DNA of 64,000 nucleotides from Xanthomonas sp. Leaf148. GTDB lineage: Bacteria > Pseudomonadota > Gammaproteobacteria > Xanthomonadales > Xanthomonadaceae. Location: positions 1-64,000 of the forward strand of contig NZ_LMOP01000001.1 of NCBI RefSeq assembly GCF_001423585.1. The letters are read 5' to 3'. The first letter of the stretch is position 1. Each line of letters starts with the position of its first letter. The notes beneath the pieces are model-generated. The model had not been told where the DNA came from and did not search any database. It worked only from the letters and a program-made list of their open reading frames with translations. The position numbers and the translations under genes are program-made. Of the stretch, positions 29,982 to 39,191 are shown one piece after another.

Positions 29982-30463
29982 TGCGAACGCTTCGCAGCGC
30001 TACAGCCCTTGCAGTGCTCGCGCTGGCCGGCTGTGCGACCACGCAAGCGCCCTCTACCGTACCGACCAACCTCAAAAGCGGGCAGTCGTGGATCATCACC
30101 CGTCAGAGCGTCGCCGAGCAGGTGCTGGACACCTGCTCGCGCGACAGTCCGGCGCGTCATCCGGGCCAGATCACCGGCTATTGGGAACCGAGCCATCAAC
30201 AGATCGAGCAGCTCGAATCCCGGCAGGATGCGTTGACGCCAAGCATCGCCGAGCCGCGCGAGTTCGACCGGCAATATGTGGGCGTGGTGATCGAGGGCCA
30301 GCAACTGATCTATATCAACGCCTTCAAGCTGCCCAACGACCCGCCAGTGAAACCGGCCAGGGAAGCGATCAAGGTCTGCGACGGCGGTAGCGCCTTCTGG
30401 GGTGCGCTGTACGACCCGCAGACCGGCGCGTTCTCGCAGATCGCGGTGAACGGCACGCCGTAA
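29981..30463 (+). CDS. Hypothetical lipoprotein
   Basis: The function is not recognised. The 160-residue protein has a short signal peptide and lipobox (LALAGC, Cys near 18), so it should be membrane-anchored. The mature part has two further cysteines (in DTCSRDS and KVCDGGS) that could form a disulfide, and a stretch [18 protein letters not shown] that resembles a beta-sheet domain. Translation is coupled to the PhoH2 gene (TGATG overlap), but the cellular compartments differ, so the link may be transcriptional only. Confidence 0.8.
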   Translation: MRTLRSATALAVLALAGCATTQAPSTVPTNLKSGQSWIITRQSVAEQVLDTCSRDSPARHPGQITGYWEPSHQQIEQLESRQDALTPSIAEPREFDRQYVGVVIEGQQLIYINAFKLPNDPPVKPAREAIKVCDGGSAFWGALYDPQTGAFSQIAVNGTP

Positions 30464-30532
30464 CACCGCCCACACGTCAGCATCGCTGCGCCATTCCTGC
30501 ACAGCCGCCAGCCGGCAGTGCAGAATCGGCGC

Positions 30533-31342
30533 ATGACCACGCCCAGCACGCTGTCCGCATTGACCATCGCCGGCTCCGATTCCGGCGGTGGTGCCGGCAT
30601 CCAGGCCGATCTCAAAACCTTCGCCGCGCATCGCGTGCATGGCTTGTCGGCGATTGCCGCATTGACCGCGCAGCACACGCGCGCCGTCACCGCCGTGCAC
30701 ATCCCGCCGATCGCATTTTTGCGCGCGCAAGTGGATGCCTGCTTTGCCGATTTCCAGATCCAGGCCGTCAAACTCGGCATGTTGGCCAATGCCGACGTCA
30801 TCCACTGCGTGGCCGATCTGCTCGAAGCCCATCGCCCACCCTTCATCGTGCTGGACCCGGTCATGGTCGCCACCAGCGGCGCGCGCCTGCTCGAGGACGC
30901 GGCACTGGATGCGCTGCGCACCCGCCTGTTGCCGCTGGCAACCTTGATCACGCCCAATACGCCGGAAGCCGAGCTGCTGACCGGCCGCCGCATCGACACG
31001 GCCGACGCCGCCGAACATGCGACCGCCGCGCTGCTGGAGCTGGGCGCGAACGCTGTTTTGCTCAAGGGCGGCCACCTGCATGAGGGCGCGCGCGTGATCG
31101 ATCGCTTCGATGACGGCGTCACCCAGGACGTGTTCATGCATCCGCGTGTCGACGTCGATGCGCACGGCACCGGCTGCAGTCTGTCGGCAGCGATTACCGC
31201 GCAACTGTGCCAAGGCCTGTCGCTGCTCAATGCCTGCGAAGCAGCGATTGATTACGTGGCGCGCGCCATTCGCCTGGGGCAGCGCCCAGGGCACAGCGAG
31301 GTACTGGTGCTCGACCACTTCGGCGCCGCTCCAGCGGTATGA
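30533..31342 (+). CDS. thiD: Hydroxymethylpyrimidine/phosphomethylpyrimidine kinase
   Basis: Phosphorylates HMP and HMP-P in thiamine synthesis and salvage. The 269-residue ribokinase-fold protein has [20 protein letters not shown] at the N-terminus, [19 protein letters not shown] and the catalytic/anion-hole motif [12 protein letters not shown]. The ATG at 30533 gives the canonical N-terminus. The 69-base gap upstream is too short for a TPP riboswitch and none was seen. Its stop overlaps the start of the following hydrolase (ATGA). Confidence 0.95.
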   Translation: MTTPSTLSALTIAGSDSGGGAGIQADLKTFAAHRVHGLSAIAALTAQHTRAVTAVHIPPIAFLRAQVDACFADFQIQAVKLGMLANADVIHCVADLLEAHRPPFIVLDPVMVATSGARLLEDAALDALRTRLLPLATLITPNTPEAELLTGRRIDTADAAEHATAALLELGANAVLLKGGHLHEGARVIDRFDDGVTQDVFMHPRVDVDAHGTGCSLSAAITAQLCQGLSLLNACEAAIDYVARAIRLGQRPGHSEVLVLDHFGAAPAV

Positions 31343-32259
31343 GCGTGCATAGCGAAGGCGTGCATAGCGACACGCTGCCCGCCAGCGCAGCCGATGGACA
31401 TCGCTGGCAGGTGATTCGCAGTGCACCAGCGCAACCGACCGCCAGCTTGCTGTGGCTGCCGGCATTGGGCGTGGCAGCTCGGCATTACCAAGCGTTCGCC
31501 GATGCATTGGCCGCTACCGGGATCGCGGTCTACCTGCACGAATGGCGCGGCAATGGCAGCAGCACGCTGCGCCCATCGCGCCAACACGACTGGGGCTATC
31601 GCGCATTGCTTGCCGACGACCTCCCAGCCAGCCAGGCGCTGGTGGATCGGCATGACCCGCACTACCCGCGCATCGTCGGCGGGCACAGCCTGGGCGGGCA
31701 GCTGGCCTGTTGTCATGCCGCGTTGCAGGCGTCGCGAGTTTCTTCGCAACGCGACTCACCGCTGGCGCAGCTGTGGCTGGTTGCCAGCGGCTCGCCGTAC
31801 TGGCGCAATTTTCCGCGCCCGATGCGCTACGGGCTGCCGCTGGCGTATCGCGCCCTGCCCTGGCTTGCGCGCGTGCAAGGCGTGCTGCACGGGCGATCGC
31901 TCGGCTTCGGCGGCACCGAGGCACGCAGCCTGATCGCCGACTGGGCGCAGGTCGGCCGCAGCAATCGCTATCTCGCTGCAGGCAGCACCTGGGATCTGGA
32001 GCGCGCACTGGGCGCGTTGACGGTACCGATCAAGGCGCTGACCTTCGACCACGATCACTTCGGCCCGGCTGCGGCGTTGCATGCACTGCTGCAGAAGATG
32101 CCGCAGGCGCATGCCGAGGTGCAGCAGTTGGACGATGCGCAACTGGGCGTGCGCAGCGATCACTTTGCATGGATTAAGGCACCCGCCGCCGTCGCGGCTG
32201 CGCTGCAACGCACGCGTGCCGATGCGGCCGGCGACAATCGAATTTCACAAAGGGATTGA
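31339..32259 (+). CDS. Alpha/beta-hydrolase family protein
   Basis: A predicted serine hydrolase of 306 residues with unknown substrate. The nucleophile elbow GGHSLGGQ places the Ser near residue 117, an oxyanion-type HEWRGNGSS lies near 67, and a candidate acid/His pair follows towards the C-terminus (LTFDHDHFGP, RSDHFAW). No signal peptide is seen, so it is probably cytoplasmic. It is coupled to thiD by an ATGA overlap. Its stop codon lies inside the -35 region of the tRNA-Arg promoter. Confidence 0.8.
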   Translation: MSVHSEGVHSDTLPASAADGHRWQVIRSAPAQPTASLLWLPALGVAARHYQAFADALAATGIAVYLHEWRGNGSSTLRPSRQHDWGYRALLADDLPASQALVDRHDPHYPRIVGGHSLGGQLACCHAALQASRVSSQRDSPLAQLWLVASGSPYWRNFPRPMRYGLPLAYRALPWLARVQGVLHGRSLGFGGTEARSLIADWAQVGRSNRYLAAGSTWDLERALGALTVPIKALTFDHDHFGPAAALHALLQKMPQAHAEVQQLDDAQLGVRSDHFAWIKAPAAVAAALQRTRADAAGDNRISQRD

Positions 32260-32284
32260 CGAGTACGTCGGGCATCCGCATAAT
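32256..32284 (+). promoter_or_regulatory. Promoter of tRNA-Arg
   Basis: TTGACG (32256-32261) and CATAAT (32279-32284) are separated by 17 bases, a near-consensus sigma-70 promoter. The tRNA begins 16 bases after the -10 box. The -35 box contains the stop codon of the upstream hydrolase gene. Confidence 0.75.
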
Positions 32285-32299
32285 TCCGCTCCTGACGAG

Positions 32300-32376
32300 G
32301 CGCCCGTAGCTCAGTTGGATAGAGTACCTGGCTACGAACCAGGCGGTCGGGAGTTCGAATCTCTCCGGGCGCACCA
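32300..32376 (+). tRNA. tRNA-Arg (ACG), copy 1
   Basis: A 77-base tRNA with encoded CCA. It has an acceptor stem GCGCCCG/CGGGCGC, a D-loop with AGTTGGATAGAG, an anticodon arm CCTGG-CTACGAA-CCAGG giving ACG, and a T-arm GGGAGTTCGAATCTCTCC. It reads CGN arginine codons, with A34 expected to become inosine. Confidence 0.97.
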
Positions 32377-32387
32377 TCTTCAGGAAC

Positions 32388-32419
32388 AAAAAAAGACAGC
32401 ACTGAACCGCTGTTTTTTT
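32388..32419 (+). terminator. Possible terminator after tRNA-Arg copy 1
   Basis: An A-run plus ACAGC pairs with GCTGT plus a T-run around an 8-base loop. The T-run makes it plausible as an intrinsic terminator, though the stem is short and A/T-rich at its base, so read-through to copy 2 is possible. Confidence 0.5.
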
Positions 32420-32469
32420 AGTTAAAACGTCCGACTGCAATGCATCGGATGGCAAGTCAAACAAGATAT

Positions 32470-32546
32470 GCGCCCGTAGCTCAGTTGGATAGAGTACCTG
32501 GCTACGAACCAGGCGGTCGGGAGTTCGAATCTCTCCGGGCGCACCA
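32470..32546 (+). tRNA. tRNA-Arg (ACG), copy 2
   Basis: All 77 bases are identical to the copy at 32300-32376, including CCA. No separate good promoter is seen in the 93 bases between the two genes, so it may depend on read-through from copy 1. Confidence 0.97.
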
Positions 32547-32560
32547 ATCTTGAAGAAAAC

Positions 32561-32584
32561 GACCAGCTTGCTGGTCTTTTTTTT
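32561..32584 (+). terminator. Intrinsic terminator after tRNA-Arg copy 2
   Basis: A 7-bp stem (GACCAGC/GCTGGTC) with a 2-base loop is followed by a run of eight or more T residues. Confidence 0.85.
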
Positions 32585-32828
32585 GCCTGTCGTTTTTGTC
32601 CTGCATCGCCCGCGAATGCAGCTTGTGCAGCGTATCGATACGAATGCGCTGCGGTGCGCGTTAAAGCGCCCATCAAGACGTAGCGCGCGTTGCCGGATGG
32701 GTATGGAAGGCGCGCTCAGAACCACGCTGCAAGCGACGCGGCAGCGAGCACCGGCCGCGCCCGCGCGCCAGGCAGGCAACTGCACAGTCGTTTGGTGAGC
32801 TGTTCTTATCGAACAGGACGCAGATCGC

Positions 32829-33821
32829 TCACGCGGTAGCGCCCAAAGCATCCGACTGGCCGACCACCACCACCGGCACCAACGAGGTCACCGGATGCCC
32901 GGCATCGCGCCACGCATCCAGCCCGCCCAGCAACGGACGCACATCGCGATAGCCACGCTCGCGCATCCGACCTGCCAGCCACGCCGCAGACACTTCGTCG
33001 GGACACGCGCAATAAATCACCACGCTGCGGTCACGCGGCACGCTGGCCAGAATCTGCGCAAGCTGGCGTTCGTCGGCAAACACCGCGCCAGGAATCGTGT
33101 ACGGCTGCAGGTCACGATATCCCGGCGCACGGATATCCAGCACTGTCGGCCGCAGGCTCTCGTCACCGTCCAGCAGCGGCACCAACTCGTCCACTGCAAT
33201 ACGCGCCTGTTCCAGCGAGCGCAGCAGCGTGTGACGCCGCCACCAGCGCCACCCGACGTAGCAGGCCAGCAGCGCGGCCAACACCACCACCGCACCGGAA
33301 CCGAGCTCGGACAAGAACACGAGCACGTCCTGCACCTGATGGGCGAACACTGCCCCAAGACCCAGCCCGACCAATGCCCACAGCGAAGCGCCGAACGCGT
33401 CGTAACGCAGGAACGCGCCCGGCCGCACCCGCATCGCACCAGCCATCGGAACCGACACCATCGACAGGCCCGGCACGAACTTGGCCACTGCCAGCACGCG
33501 CACGCCCCAGCGCGAGAAGAATCGCTCGGTCTGCTTCATGCAGGTATCGCGCGAAAGCGACAACCGGCACAGCGACTGCAAGGTGCGATTGCCAAAACGA
33601 CGGCCTGCCAGATACCACACCAGGTCGCCAAGCAGACTCGCCAGCACCGACACGCCCCACGCGGCAAGACCCGCCAGCCACGCCTCGCTACCGCCGCGCA
33701 GCGCGTAACCGGCGCCGACCAGCACCAGCGTCGGCAGCGCTGGCACCGGCAGCCCGAGCGACAACGCCAGCACGTTGGCAAACACCAGCGCCAATCCGTA
33801 CTGTTCGATCAAGCCTTGCAT
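32829..33821 (-). CDS. DedA-family membrane protein fused to a rhodanese domain
   Basis: Inner-membrane protein of 330 residues. Residues 1-200 are a DedA/SNARE-associated domain with several hydrophobic segments and the hallmark region FSRWGVRVLAVAKFVPG, including the conserved Arg residues. Residues about 215-325 form a cytoplasmic rhodanese domain (VLDIRAPGYRDLQPYTIPGA, then the active-site Cys loop VIYCACPDE). DedA proteins are lipid flippases or proton-dependent transporters; the rhodanese part suggests persulfide handling or redox sensing. The fusion is known in proteobacteria but its function is not. It is followed at 45 bases by the LysR gene region on the same strand. Confidence 0.85.
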   Translation of the reverse strand: MQGLIEQYGLALVFANVLALSLGLPVPALPTLVLVGAGYALRGGSEAWLAGLAAWGVSVLASLLGDLVWYLAGRRFGNRTLQSLCRLSLSRDTCMKQTERFFSRWGVRVLAVAKFVPGLSMVSVPMAGAMRVRPGAFLRYDAFGASLWALVGLGLGAVFAHQVQDVLVFLSELGSGAVVVLAALLACYVGWRWWRRHTLLRSLEQARIAVDELVPLLDGDESLRPTVLDIRAPGYRDLQPYTIPGAVFADERQLAQILASVPRDRSVVIYCACPDEVSAAWLAGRMRERGYRDVRPLLGGLDAWRDAGHPVTSLVPVVVVGQSDALGATA

Positions 33822-33865
33822 GCGACGACCCTGCGCGACGGCGAACGGTCATTATCCGCTCTTGA

Positions 33866-34810
33866 TCACGTTTGCGACTGCCCGGCGGCAGCGAAACGAT
33901 ACGTTTCGGCAAGCGCTTGCAACCATCGCTCGAACAGACCGTCGGCCCGCAACGCGCGCCGCCACCAGCCAAGCGCCTCGCCCTCTTCGCCCGGCCGCCA
34001 CGCCAGGGAGAAGGTCTCGTCGGCCTTGTGCGTTTCCACCGGCACCTGGCGCAAACGGCCCTCCAGCAGCGCGCCCTGCGCATACGGCTCAGGCAGAAAC
34101 CCGTAGCCTGCCCCGGCCAATTGCAGCAGCAACTTGGTGTGCATGTCCGGCACGGTCAGCACATCGCGGCCGGACAACAGACCGACCGTGCGCGGCAGCA
34201 GACGCCGCGCCGAATCCGCCACGGCAATCGCGCGATGGTCGGCCAGCTCGGTCGCACCGAGCAGCTGAGCGCCGGCCAACGGATGCGTCGCGGCCACTGC
34301 GAACACAAAGCGCACGGTGCCGATCTGTTCGGCGACATAACCACCGCCGCTTGGCCCCTCGCCCGCCGCCACAATCAAATCCACGCGCCGGTCCAGTAGC
34401 GCCTCCCAGCTGCCGGACAGCGACTCGCTGAGCACCCGCAGCCGGGTGCTGTCGGCCACGGCGTAGAAGTCCAGGATCTGCGCCTGCAGCAGTGCAGCCG
34501 GCAACATCGCATCCAGTCCGATCGCAAAGTCCGACTCCCAGCCGGAGGCGACGCGCCGCACGCGCACCTCCAGCTCCTGCGCGGCACGCAGCAGGTTGCG
34601 CCCTTCGCGCAGCAGTTCGCGCCCGGCCTGGGTCGGCGTTGCCTTCGGCCCCACCCGCTCGAACAGCTGCACGCCTAGATCGTCTTCCAACTTGGAAACC
34701 GTGTACGAGATCGTCGAGGGCACCTTGAACAACACCTTGGCCGCCGCGGTGAACGAGCCGCGACGGTCGATCGCATCCAGGATCTGCAGCGCTTCCAGGC
34801 TGATTTTCAT
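33866..34810 (-). CDS. LysR-family regulator, divergent from pirin
   Basis: Transcription factor of 314 residues with an N-terminal helix-turn-helix (RRGSFTAAAKVLFKVPSTIS, then LGVQLFERVGPKATPT) and a substrate-binding-like effector domain. It is divergently transcribed from the pirin gene across 135 bases, the usual arrangement for a LysR regulator and its target. Two near-identical 12-base sites flank the gap (34813-34824 and 34921-34932). The inducer is unknown. Confidence 0.88.
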   Translation of the reverse strand: MKISLEALQILDAIDRRGSFTAAAKVLFKVPSTISYTVSKLEDDLGVQLFERVGPKATPTQAGRELLREGRNLLRAAQELEVRVRRVASGWESDFAIGLDAMLPAALLQAQILDFYAVADSTRLRVLSESLSGSWEALLDRRVDLIVAAGEGPSGGGYVAEQIGTVRFVFAVAATHPLAGAQLLGATELADHRAIAVADSARRLLPRTVGLLSGRDVLTVPDMHTKLLLQLAGAGYGFLPEPYAQGALLEGRLRQVPVETHKADETFSLAWRPGEEGEALGWWRRALRADGLFERWLQALAETYRFAAAGQSQT

Positions 34811-34812
34811 TG

Positions 34813-34824
34813 TTCGAATTTTTC
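34813..34824. promoter_or_regulatory. Repeated site 1 in LysR/pirin gap
   Basis: TTCGAATTTTTC lies three bases before the LysR ATG. It matches the second copy (TTCGAATCTTTC) at 11 of 12 bases and holds a TTCGAA palindrome. It is a candidate autoregulatory site. Confidence 0.4.
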
Positions 34825-34920
34825 GATGGTAGCAGCCAAATCTACTCGCTTTTTCTCTGATCGGCAGAGGCGGAGACTACGCATCAAGCCGCAGGGACAC
34901 CGATTCACCCCCGGCGCCAA

Positions 34921-34932
34921 TTCGAATCTTTC
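34921..34932. promoter_or_regulatory. Repeated site 2 in LysR/pirin gap
   Basis: TTCGAATCTTTC sits directly before the AAGGAGAA ribosome site of the pirin gene. It is in the same orientation as site 1, 108 bases away. Confidence 0.4.
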
Positions 34933-34945
34933 AAGGAGAAGCAAC

Positions 34946-35647
34946 ATGTTGAATGTCCGCAAGAGCGAAACCCGTGGCCGTGCCGAGCATGGCTGGCTGT
35001 CTTCGCGCCACACCTTCTCCTTCGCCAGCTACCACGACCCGCGCCACATGGGCATCGGCCCGCTGCGGGTAATCAACGAAGACAAGGTGACCCCGGGCGA
35101 AGGCTTCGGCACCCACGCCCACCGCGACATGGAGATCATTTCCTACGTCCTGGACGGCGCGTTGGAGCACAAGGACAGCATGGGTACCGGTTCGGTGCTG
35201 CACTACGGCGATGTGCAGCGCATGAGCGCCGGCAGCGGCGTGACCCATAGCGAGTTCAATCATTCGTCCAGCGAGCCGGTGCACTTCCTGCAGATCTGGG
35301 TGATGCCCGAGCGCAACGGTATCGAGCCCAGCTACGAAGAAAAGCATTTCGATGCCGACAGCAAGCGCAACCAGCTGCGCCTGATCGCCTCGCCGGCCGG
35401 TGACGACGGCTCGCTGCGCCTGCACCAGGACGCACGGCTGTATGCATCGATCCTCGATGGCGACGTACGCCTGCAGCAGCCGCTGGCTGAAGGCCGCATC
35501 GGCTACGTGCAAGTGGCCCGCGGCAGCCTGAGCGTCAATGGACAGGCGTTGTCGGCCGGCGATGCGGTGCAGGTCATCGGCGAGCCGGAGATCGTGCTGG
35601 CCGATGCACGCGATGCGGAAGTGCTGGTGTTCGATCTGCCGAAGTAA
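34946..35647 (+). CDS. Pirin family protein (YhhW/quercetinase type)
   Basis: Bicupin protein of 233 residues, the length of E. coli YhhW. The N-terminal cupin has the metal-binding set GTHAHRDMEIISYVLDG (two His) and a second cluster GVTHSEFNHS (His, Glu). The C-terminal cupin is degenerate. YhhW-type pirins have quercetin 2,3-dioxygenase activity in vitro, which would suit a plant-associated bacterium. The ATG at 34946 follows AAGGAGAA. It is probably controlled by the divergent LysR gene. Confidence 0.88.
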   Translation: MLNVRKSETRGRAEHGWLSSRHTFSFASYHDPRHMGIGPLRVINEDKVTPGEGFGTHAHRDMEIISYVLDGALEHKDSMGTGSVLHYGDVQRMSAGSGVTHSEFNHSSSEPVHFLQIWVMPERNGIEPSYEEKHFDADSKRNQLRLIASPAGDDGSLRLHQDARLYASILDGDVRLQQPLAEGRIGYVQVARGSLSVNGQALSAGDAVQVIGEPEIVLADARDAEVLVFDLPK

Positions 35648-35710
35648 GCCGGTCACGGCCCTTGCAGCGCAAACGACCTGCATGTGCTGCAAGCGGCGTT
35701 GACCCCAACG

Positions 35711-35738
35711 CACAAGGCCCGCGCTAGCGGGCTTTGTG
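35711..35738 (+). terminator. Intrinsic terminator after pirin
   Basis: A 12-bp stem (CACAAGGCCCGC with GCGGGCTTTGTG, one G-T pair) has a 4-base loop. It is GC-rich and may work in both directions towards the convergent chemotaxis gene. Confidence 0.7.
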
Positions 35739-35917
35739 CTGCGCGCGAAAATCTGGACGCGACGCTGTGCGTGTGGTTGGTGCGCTTGCCTTACCTTGCT
35801 GCGACAACACGTGGCTTACACGCACCGCGACACGACATGACATGACGTCCGTCGTCAGCGCCGAAGACGAAGGCTTGGACACCCGGCCACCGCGGTCGCA
35901 GTCTCAGCGATTGGCCG

Positions 35918-37948
35918 TTATGCGGCCTGCGATTTGAACGGCGTGTCGGACTGCGCAGCTCCGTCGGCATCGCCGTTGACCAGCGCGAACAACGCGTCCG
36001 CATCGGCTTCCAGCACGCGTGCCGACCGCGCCAGATCGTCGACCATCTGCGCCTGGTCGCGCGCCTGCACGCCAATGGAGTGCAGCGCCGTGTTCGCAGT
36101 CGAAATATCCAGCGCCTGCTCGTGACTGGCGGCGGCGATCTGCTCCACCGTCGCGGTGACACGCAGTACCGAGGCCACTACGTCCTGCATCACGACGCCG
36201 GCCTGTTCGGCCAGGCGCGAGCCATCGCCGACCTGGTTGGTCGCATTGTCGATCAGGGAACGAATCTCCCTGGCCGACACGCCACAGCGCTGCGCCAGGC
36301 TGCGCACCTCGGTGGCGACCACCGCAAACCCGCGTCCCTGCTCGCCGGCGCGCGCCGCTTCCACCGCCGCGTTGAGCGCCAGAATGTTGGTCTGAAACGC
36401 GATGCCGTCGATCACTTCGATGATCTGACCGATGCGGTCGGTTGCCGATCGAATGCCGGCGGTGGTCTTGACCACGTCCGCGATGACGTCCGCACCGCGC
36501 CGCGCCACCGCAGCCGAGTCCTCGGCCATGCGTCGGGCCGAGCCGGCATTTTCGGAATTGGTGCGCACGGTGGCGGCCAGTTGATCGATCGTACTTGAGG
36601 TCTGCGCCACGGCGCTGGACTGCGTGGACACCCGGCTGACCAGCTCCTGGTTGCTGGCAGAAATATGATGCGACTCGCGCTGCACGTTCTGCGCGATGCT
36701 CATGGTCTGCCGCATCAGGTCGCGCATGCGCTCGGCAGAGCGCACTTGATCGGTCACGTCGGTGGCGTACTTGACCACCTTGTACGGGCGCCCGGAGACA
36801 TCCAGGATCGGGTTGTAGGACGCCTGGATCCACACCGTGCCGCCATCCTTGCGCAACCGCCGATACCGCCCAGCGTCGAACTGGCCGCGTGCCAGCTTTG
36901 CCCAGAAATGACGGTATTCGTCGGAGGCGCGGTAGGCCGCATCGACGAACACCCCGTGATGCTGGCCAATGGCCTCGTTCGACGAGTAACCAAGAATCGC
37001 CAGGAAGTTATCGTTGGCACTCAGCACTCGGCCGTGCAGATCGAACTCGATCACGCCCATCACCTTGTCGATGGCCTGTATGCGCCCATCCGCATCGGCC
37101 GAATCGATGACCTGACGGGTGACGTCGGTGGCGTACTTGACCACCTTGTAAGGGCGACCAAGTTCGTCGAGAACCGGGTTGTAGGACGCCTGGATCCACA
37201 CCTCCCTGCCATCCTTGCCGATGCGCTTGTAGCGACCAGCATCGAATGCACCGCGCCCAAGCGAATCCCAGAACGCGCGATAGGACGCCGATTGACGCGT
37301 CTGCGCCTCCACGAACATGCCGTGGTGCTTGCCGCGTATCTCATCGAGCCGATAGCCCATGACCTGCAGGAAGTTCTGGTTGGCATCGAGCACTGTGCCA
37401 TCCAGCGAAAATTCGATCACCGCCATCACCTTGTCGATCGCATCGATGCGCCCTTCGAAATCGGCGGTCTGACGGACCTGCTCGGTGATGTCGGTGGCGT
37501 ACTTCACCACGCGGTAGGCCTTGCCCGCACGATCCAGCAGCGGGTTGTAGGAGGCATTGATCCAGACCTCGCGACCGTGTTTATCCAGTCGGCAAAAGCG
37601 CCCGGCATTGAAGTCGCCACGCCGTAACGCATCCCAGAACTGGCGATAGCTCTCGCTGTCGCGATCACTCGTCGTCACGAACATGCGGTGATGCTGACCA
37701 ACCACCTCGTCACGCCGGTATCCCATGAGCGTGAGGAAGTTCTGATTGGCATCCAGAATGCGGCCGTCCAGATCGAATTCGATCACCGCCATCACCCGAT
37801 CCACCGCATTGGCCTTGTGCTGCAGCCCACGGCTCCAGGAAGAGAACAGGCGTCCAAGCAACGGTAGGCGCATCACGTCGAAATCCGAGATATGGGTCAC
37901 GTCTTTAGCGACACGCACGCGCCTTACTTGACCCCCTTCGTTTGCCAT
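35918..37948 (-). CDS. Soluble methyl-accepting chemotaxis protein with three PAS domains
   Basis: A 676-residue signal transducer without visible membrane segments, so cytoplasmic. Three tandem PAS domains (about 50-160, 170-285 and 290-405) repeat nearly the same wording: [40 protein letters not shown] and [20 protein letters not shown], each ending in [11 protein letters not shown] or similar. The C-terminal half is a receptor signalling domain with the hairpin tip [20 protein letters not shown]. No HAMP domain is seen. The layout resembles BdlA of Pseudomonas, a PAS-type redox sensor in biofilm dispersion. The ATG at 37948 lacks a clear ribosome site; the frame is open upstream through repeat DNA. 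Confidence 0.88.
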   Translation of the reverse strand: MANEGGQVRRVRVAKDVTHISDFDVMRLPLLGRLFSSWSRGLQHKANAVDRVMAVIEFDLDGRILDANQNFLTLMGYRRDEVVGQHHRMFVTTSDRDSESYRQFWDALRRGDFNAGRFCRLDKHGREVWINASYNPLLDRAGKAYRVVKYATDITEQVRQTADFEGRIDAIDKVMAVIEFSLDGTVLDANQNFLQVMGYRLDEIRGKHHGMFVEAQTRQSASYRAFWDSLGRGAFDAGRYKRIGKDGREVWIQASYNPVLDELGRPYKVVKYATDVTRQVIDSADADGRIQAIDKVMGVIEFDLHGRVLSANDNFLAILGYSSNEAIGQHHGVFVDAAYRASDEYRHFWAKLARGQFDAGRYRRLRKDGGTVWIQASYNPILDVSGRPYKVVKYATDVTDQVRSAERMRDLMRQTMSIAQNVQRESHHISASNQELVSRVSTQSSAVAQTSSTIDQLAATVRTNSENAGSARRMAEDSAAVARRGADVIADVVKTTAGIRSATDRIGQIIEVIDGIAFQTNILALNAAVEAARAGEQGRGFAVVATEVRSLAQRCGVSAREIRSLIDNATNQVGDGSRLAEQAGVVMQDVVASVLRVTATVEQIAAASHEQALDISTANTALHSIGVQARDQAQMVDDLARSARVLEADADALFALVNGDADGAAQSDTPFKSQAA

Positions 37949-38018
37949 AGAGTCGAGTGGTTCAGATGTCAGATGGTCTCTCTCTGATCGTCCTCTCCAT
38001 GCCCCCCCCATTCCCGAA

Positions 38019-38246
38019 GTCGAAGCCCTGTTCCTGGGTGTGCAAGGAAGACCAGGCCCGTCTTCTCCGATCTGCAACACAGTGGCGGATGCAGTGCGTT
38101 GGCCGCCAAGGCGCACGCAGCGCCAGCGTAAAGTCGAGGCCTTGTTTCCTGGCGTGCAAGGAAGACCAGACTTTCTTCTCCGATCTGCAACACAGTGGCG
38201 GATGCAGTGCGTTGGCCGCCAAGGCGCACGCAGCACCAGCGTATCG
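38019..38246. repeat. Tandem duplication, 114-bp unit, two copies
   Basis: Copy 1 (38019-38132) and copy 2 (38133-38246) are nearly identical. Both hold TGCAAGGAAGACCAG, CTTCTCCGATCTGCAACACA and GTTGGCCGCCAAGGCGCACG. The unit length is a multiple of three, so it lengthens, without breaking, the minus-strand open frame upstream of the chemotaxis gene. No gene is recognised in it. Confidence 0.85.
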
Positions 38247-38953
38247 GCGATCGCTCGCGATGGACCCTCCTCCGTCTTGCATCGTTGGAAAAAAGCACCC
38301 GTAAACGCCGCTCACACCGGCGGATGCGACCGGCTCTCCGGACCGCTGGCTTCTGCATTTTCGAGCGACCGACGACTTACCCGTTGCATAGCGACTCCGT
38401 CGACATCGCAACACGCCCCATTGCATCTATCGCCTTGCAGAGATCACTGCCGACATCACTGGCAGCGTCACCGACGCGGCAGCATGCGCTGGATCATCGG
38501 CAAAACGAGGCTCAGATAAAGATCGGCCACGTCCTCTCGCAGCATCGTCGTGCATCGGCGAGGCACGCGAACTGGAACACGCGTGCGGCAAAAAAGTTGC
38601 CGCTTTGATCAAAGAACCGGCAGCTAGCAGGAACAAGGGAGCGCCGGGCAAAACACGCCAGCAAGAAGGCAAACCCCGCAGCTTAAGAAAGGCCTGAACG
38701 ACGCGCGGCGGGACGAGTGATCCTGGGATGTCGCTCGAACGCGGTGGTCTTCCATGCTGAACATCAAGCCGTTGCGCGTAGTGAAGATTGCCAGGAGTGT
38801 TGATCGAAAACACACGGACGAGTCGTTCAGAGCTTCTTTAGGCCTTAAGCCTTAGGTCTGCAGTTAGCGCAGTAGGTGGTCTGCGAAGTTGAACGCAGGA
38901 GATTGACTCTACTGTTTGCTGTTTTGCTGTCTGCATTTTGCATGGCGGGAAAT

Positions 38954-38995
38954 AGCGGCAAGCGGCAAGCGGCAAGCGGCAAGCGGCAAGCGGCA
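38954..38995. repeat. Heptamer tandem array, AGCGGCA x 6
   Basis: Six perfect 7-base units run head to tail in the gene-poor region. Such arrays vary in copy number among Xanthomonas strains and arise by replication slippage. Confidence 0.95.
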
Positions 38996-39191
38996 AGCGA
39001 AGATGGTTTCGCAGTCCGCTAACCGCCCCCTCCAAGCGCGCCTATTTTTCGAACATCAAAAAGCATGAGGGCACGCAACAGGAGAAAAAGCCAAGAACAA
39101 TGCGCCTACCGGGCCAGGTGGCAGGAGACCCGTTACATATCGCTTCAACAGCGACACTCGGTGACGAAATGGTCGACGACGCGACCGATAC

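Noticed and set aside
30464..30532. TPP riboswitch upstream of thiD
   Set aside because: The gap is only 69 bases and lacks the conserved TPP-box wording.
32300..32546. tRNA-Arg pair as an attachment site of an integrated element
   Set aside because: No integrase or partial tRNA repeat flanks the genes, and the neighbours are ordinary chromosomal genes.
37949..38236. N-terminal extension of the chemoreceptor through the 114-bp repeats
   Set aside because: The extension is Arg/Cys-rich repeat translation without domain resemblance; kept only as a remote possibility in the findings.
38427..38813. Minus-strand open frame of 128 codons in the gene-poor region
   Set aside because: No ribosome site, no recognisable motif and unnatural composition.
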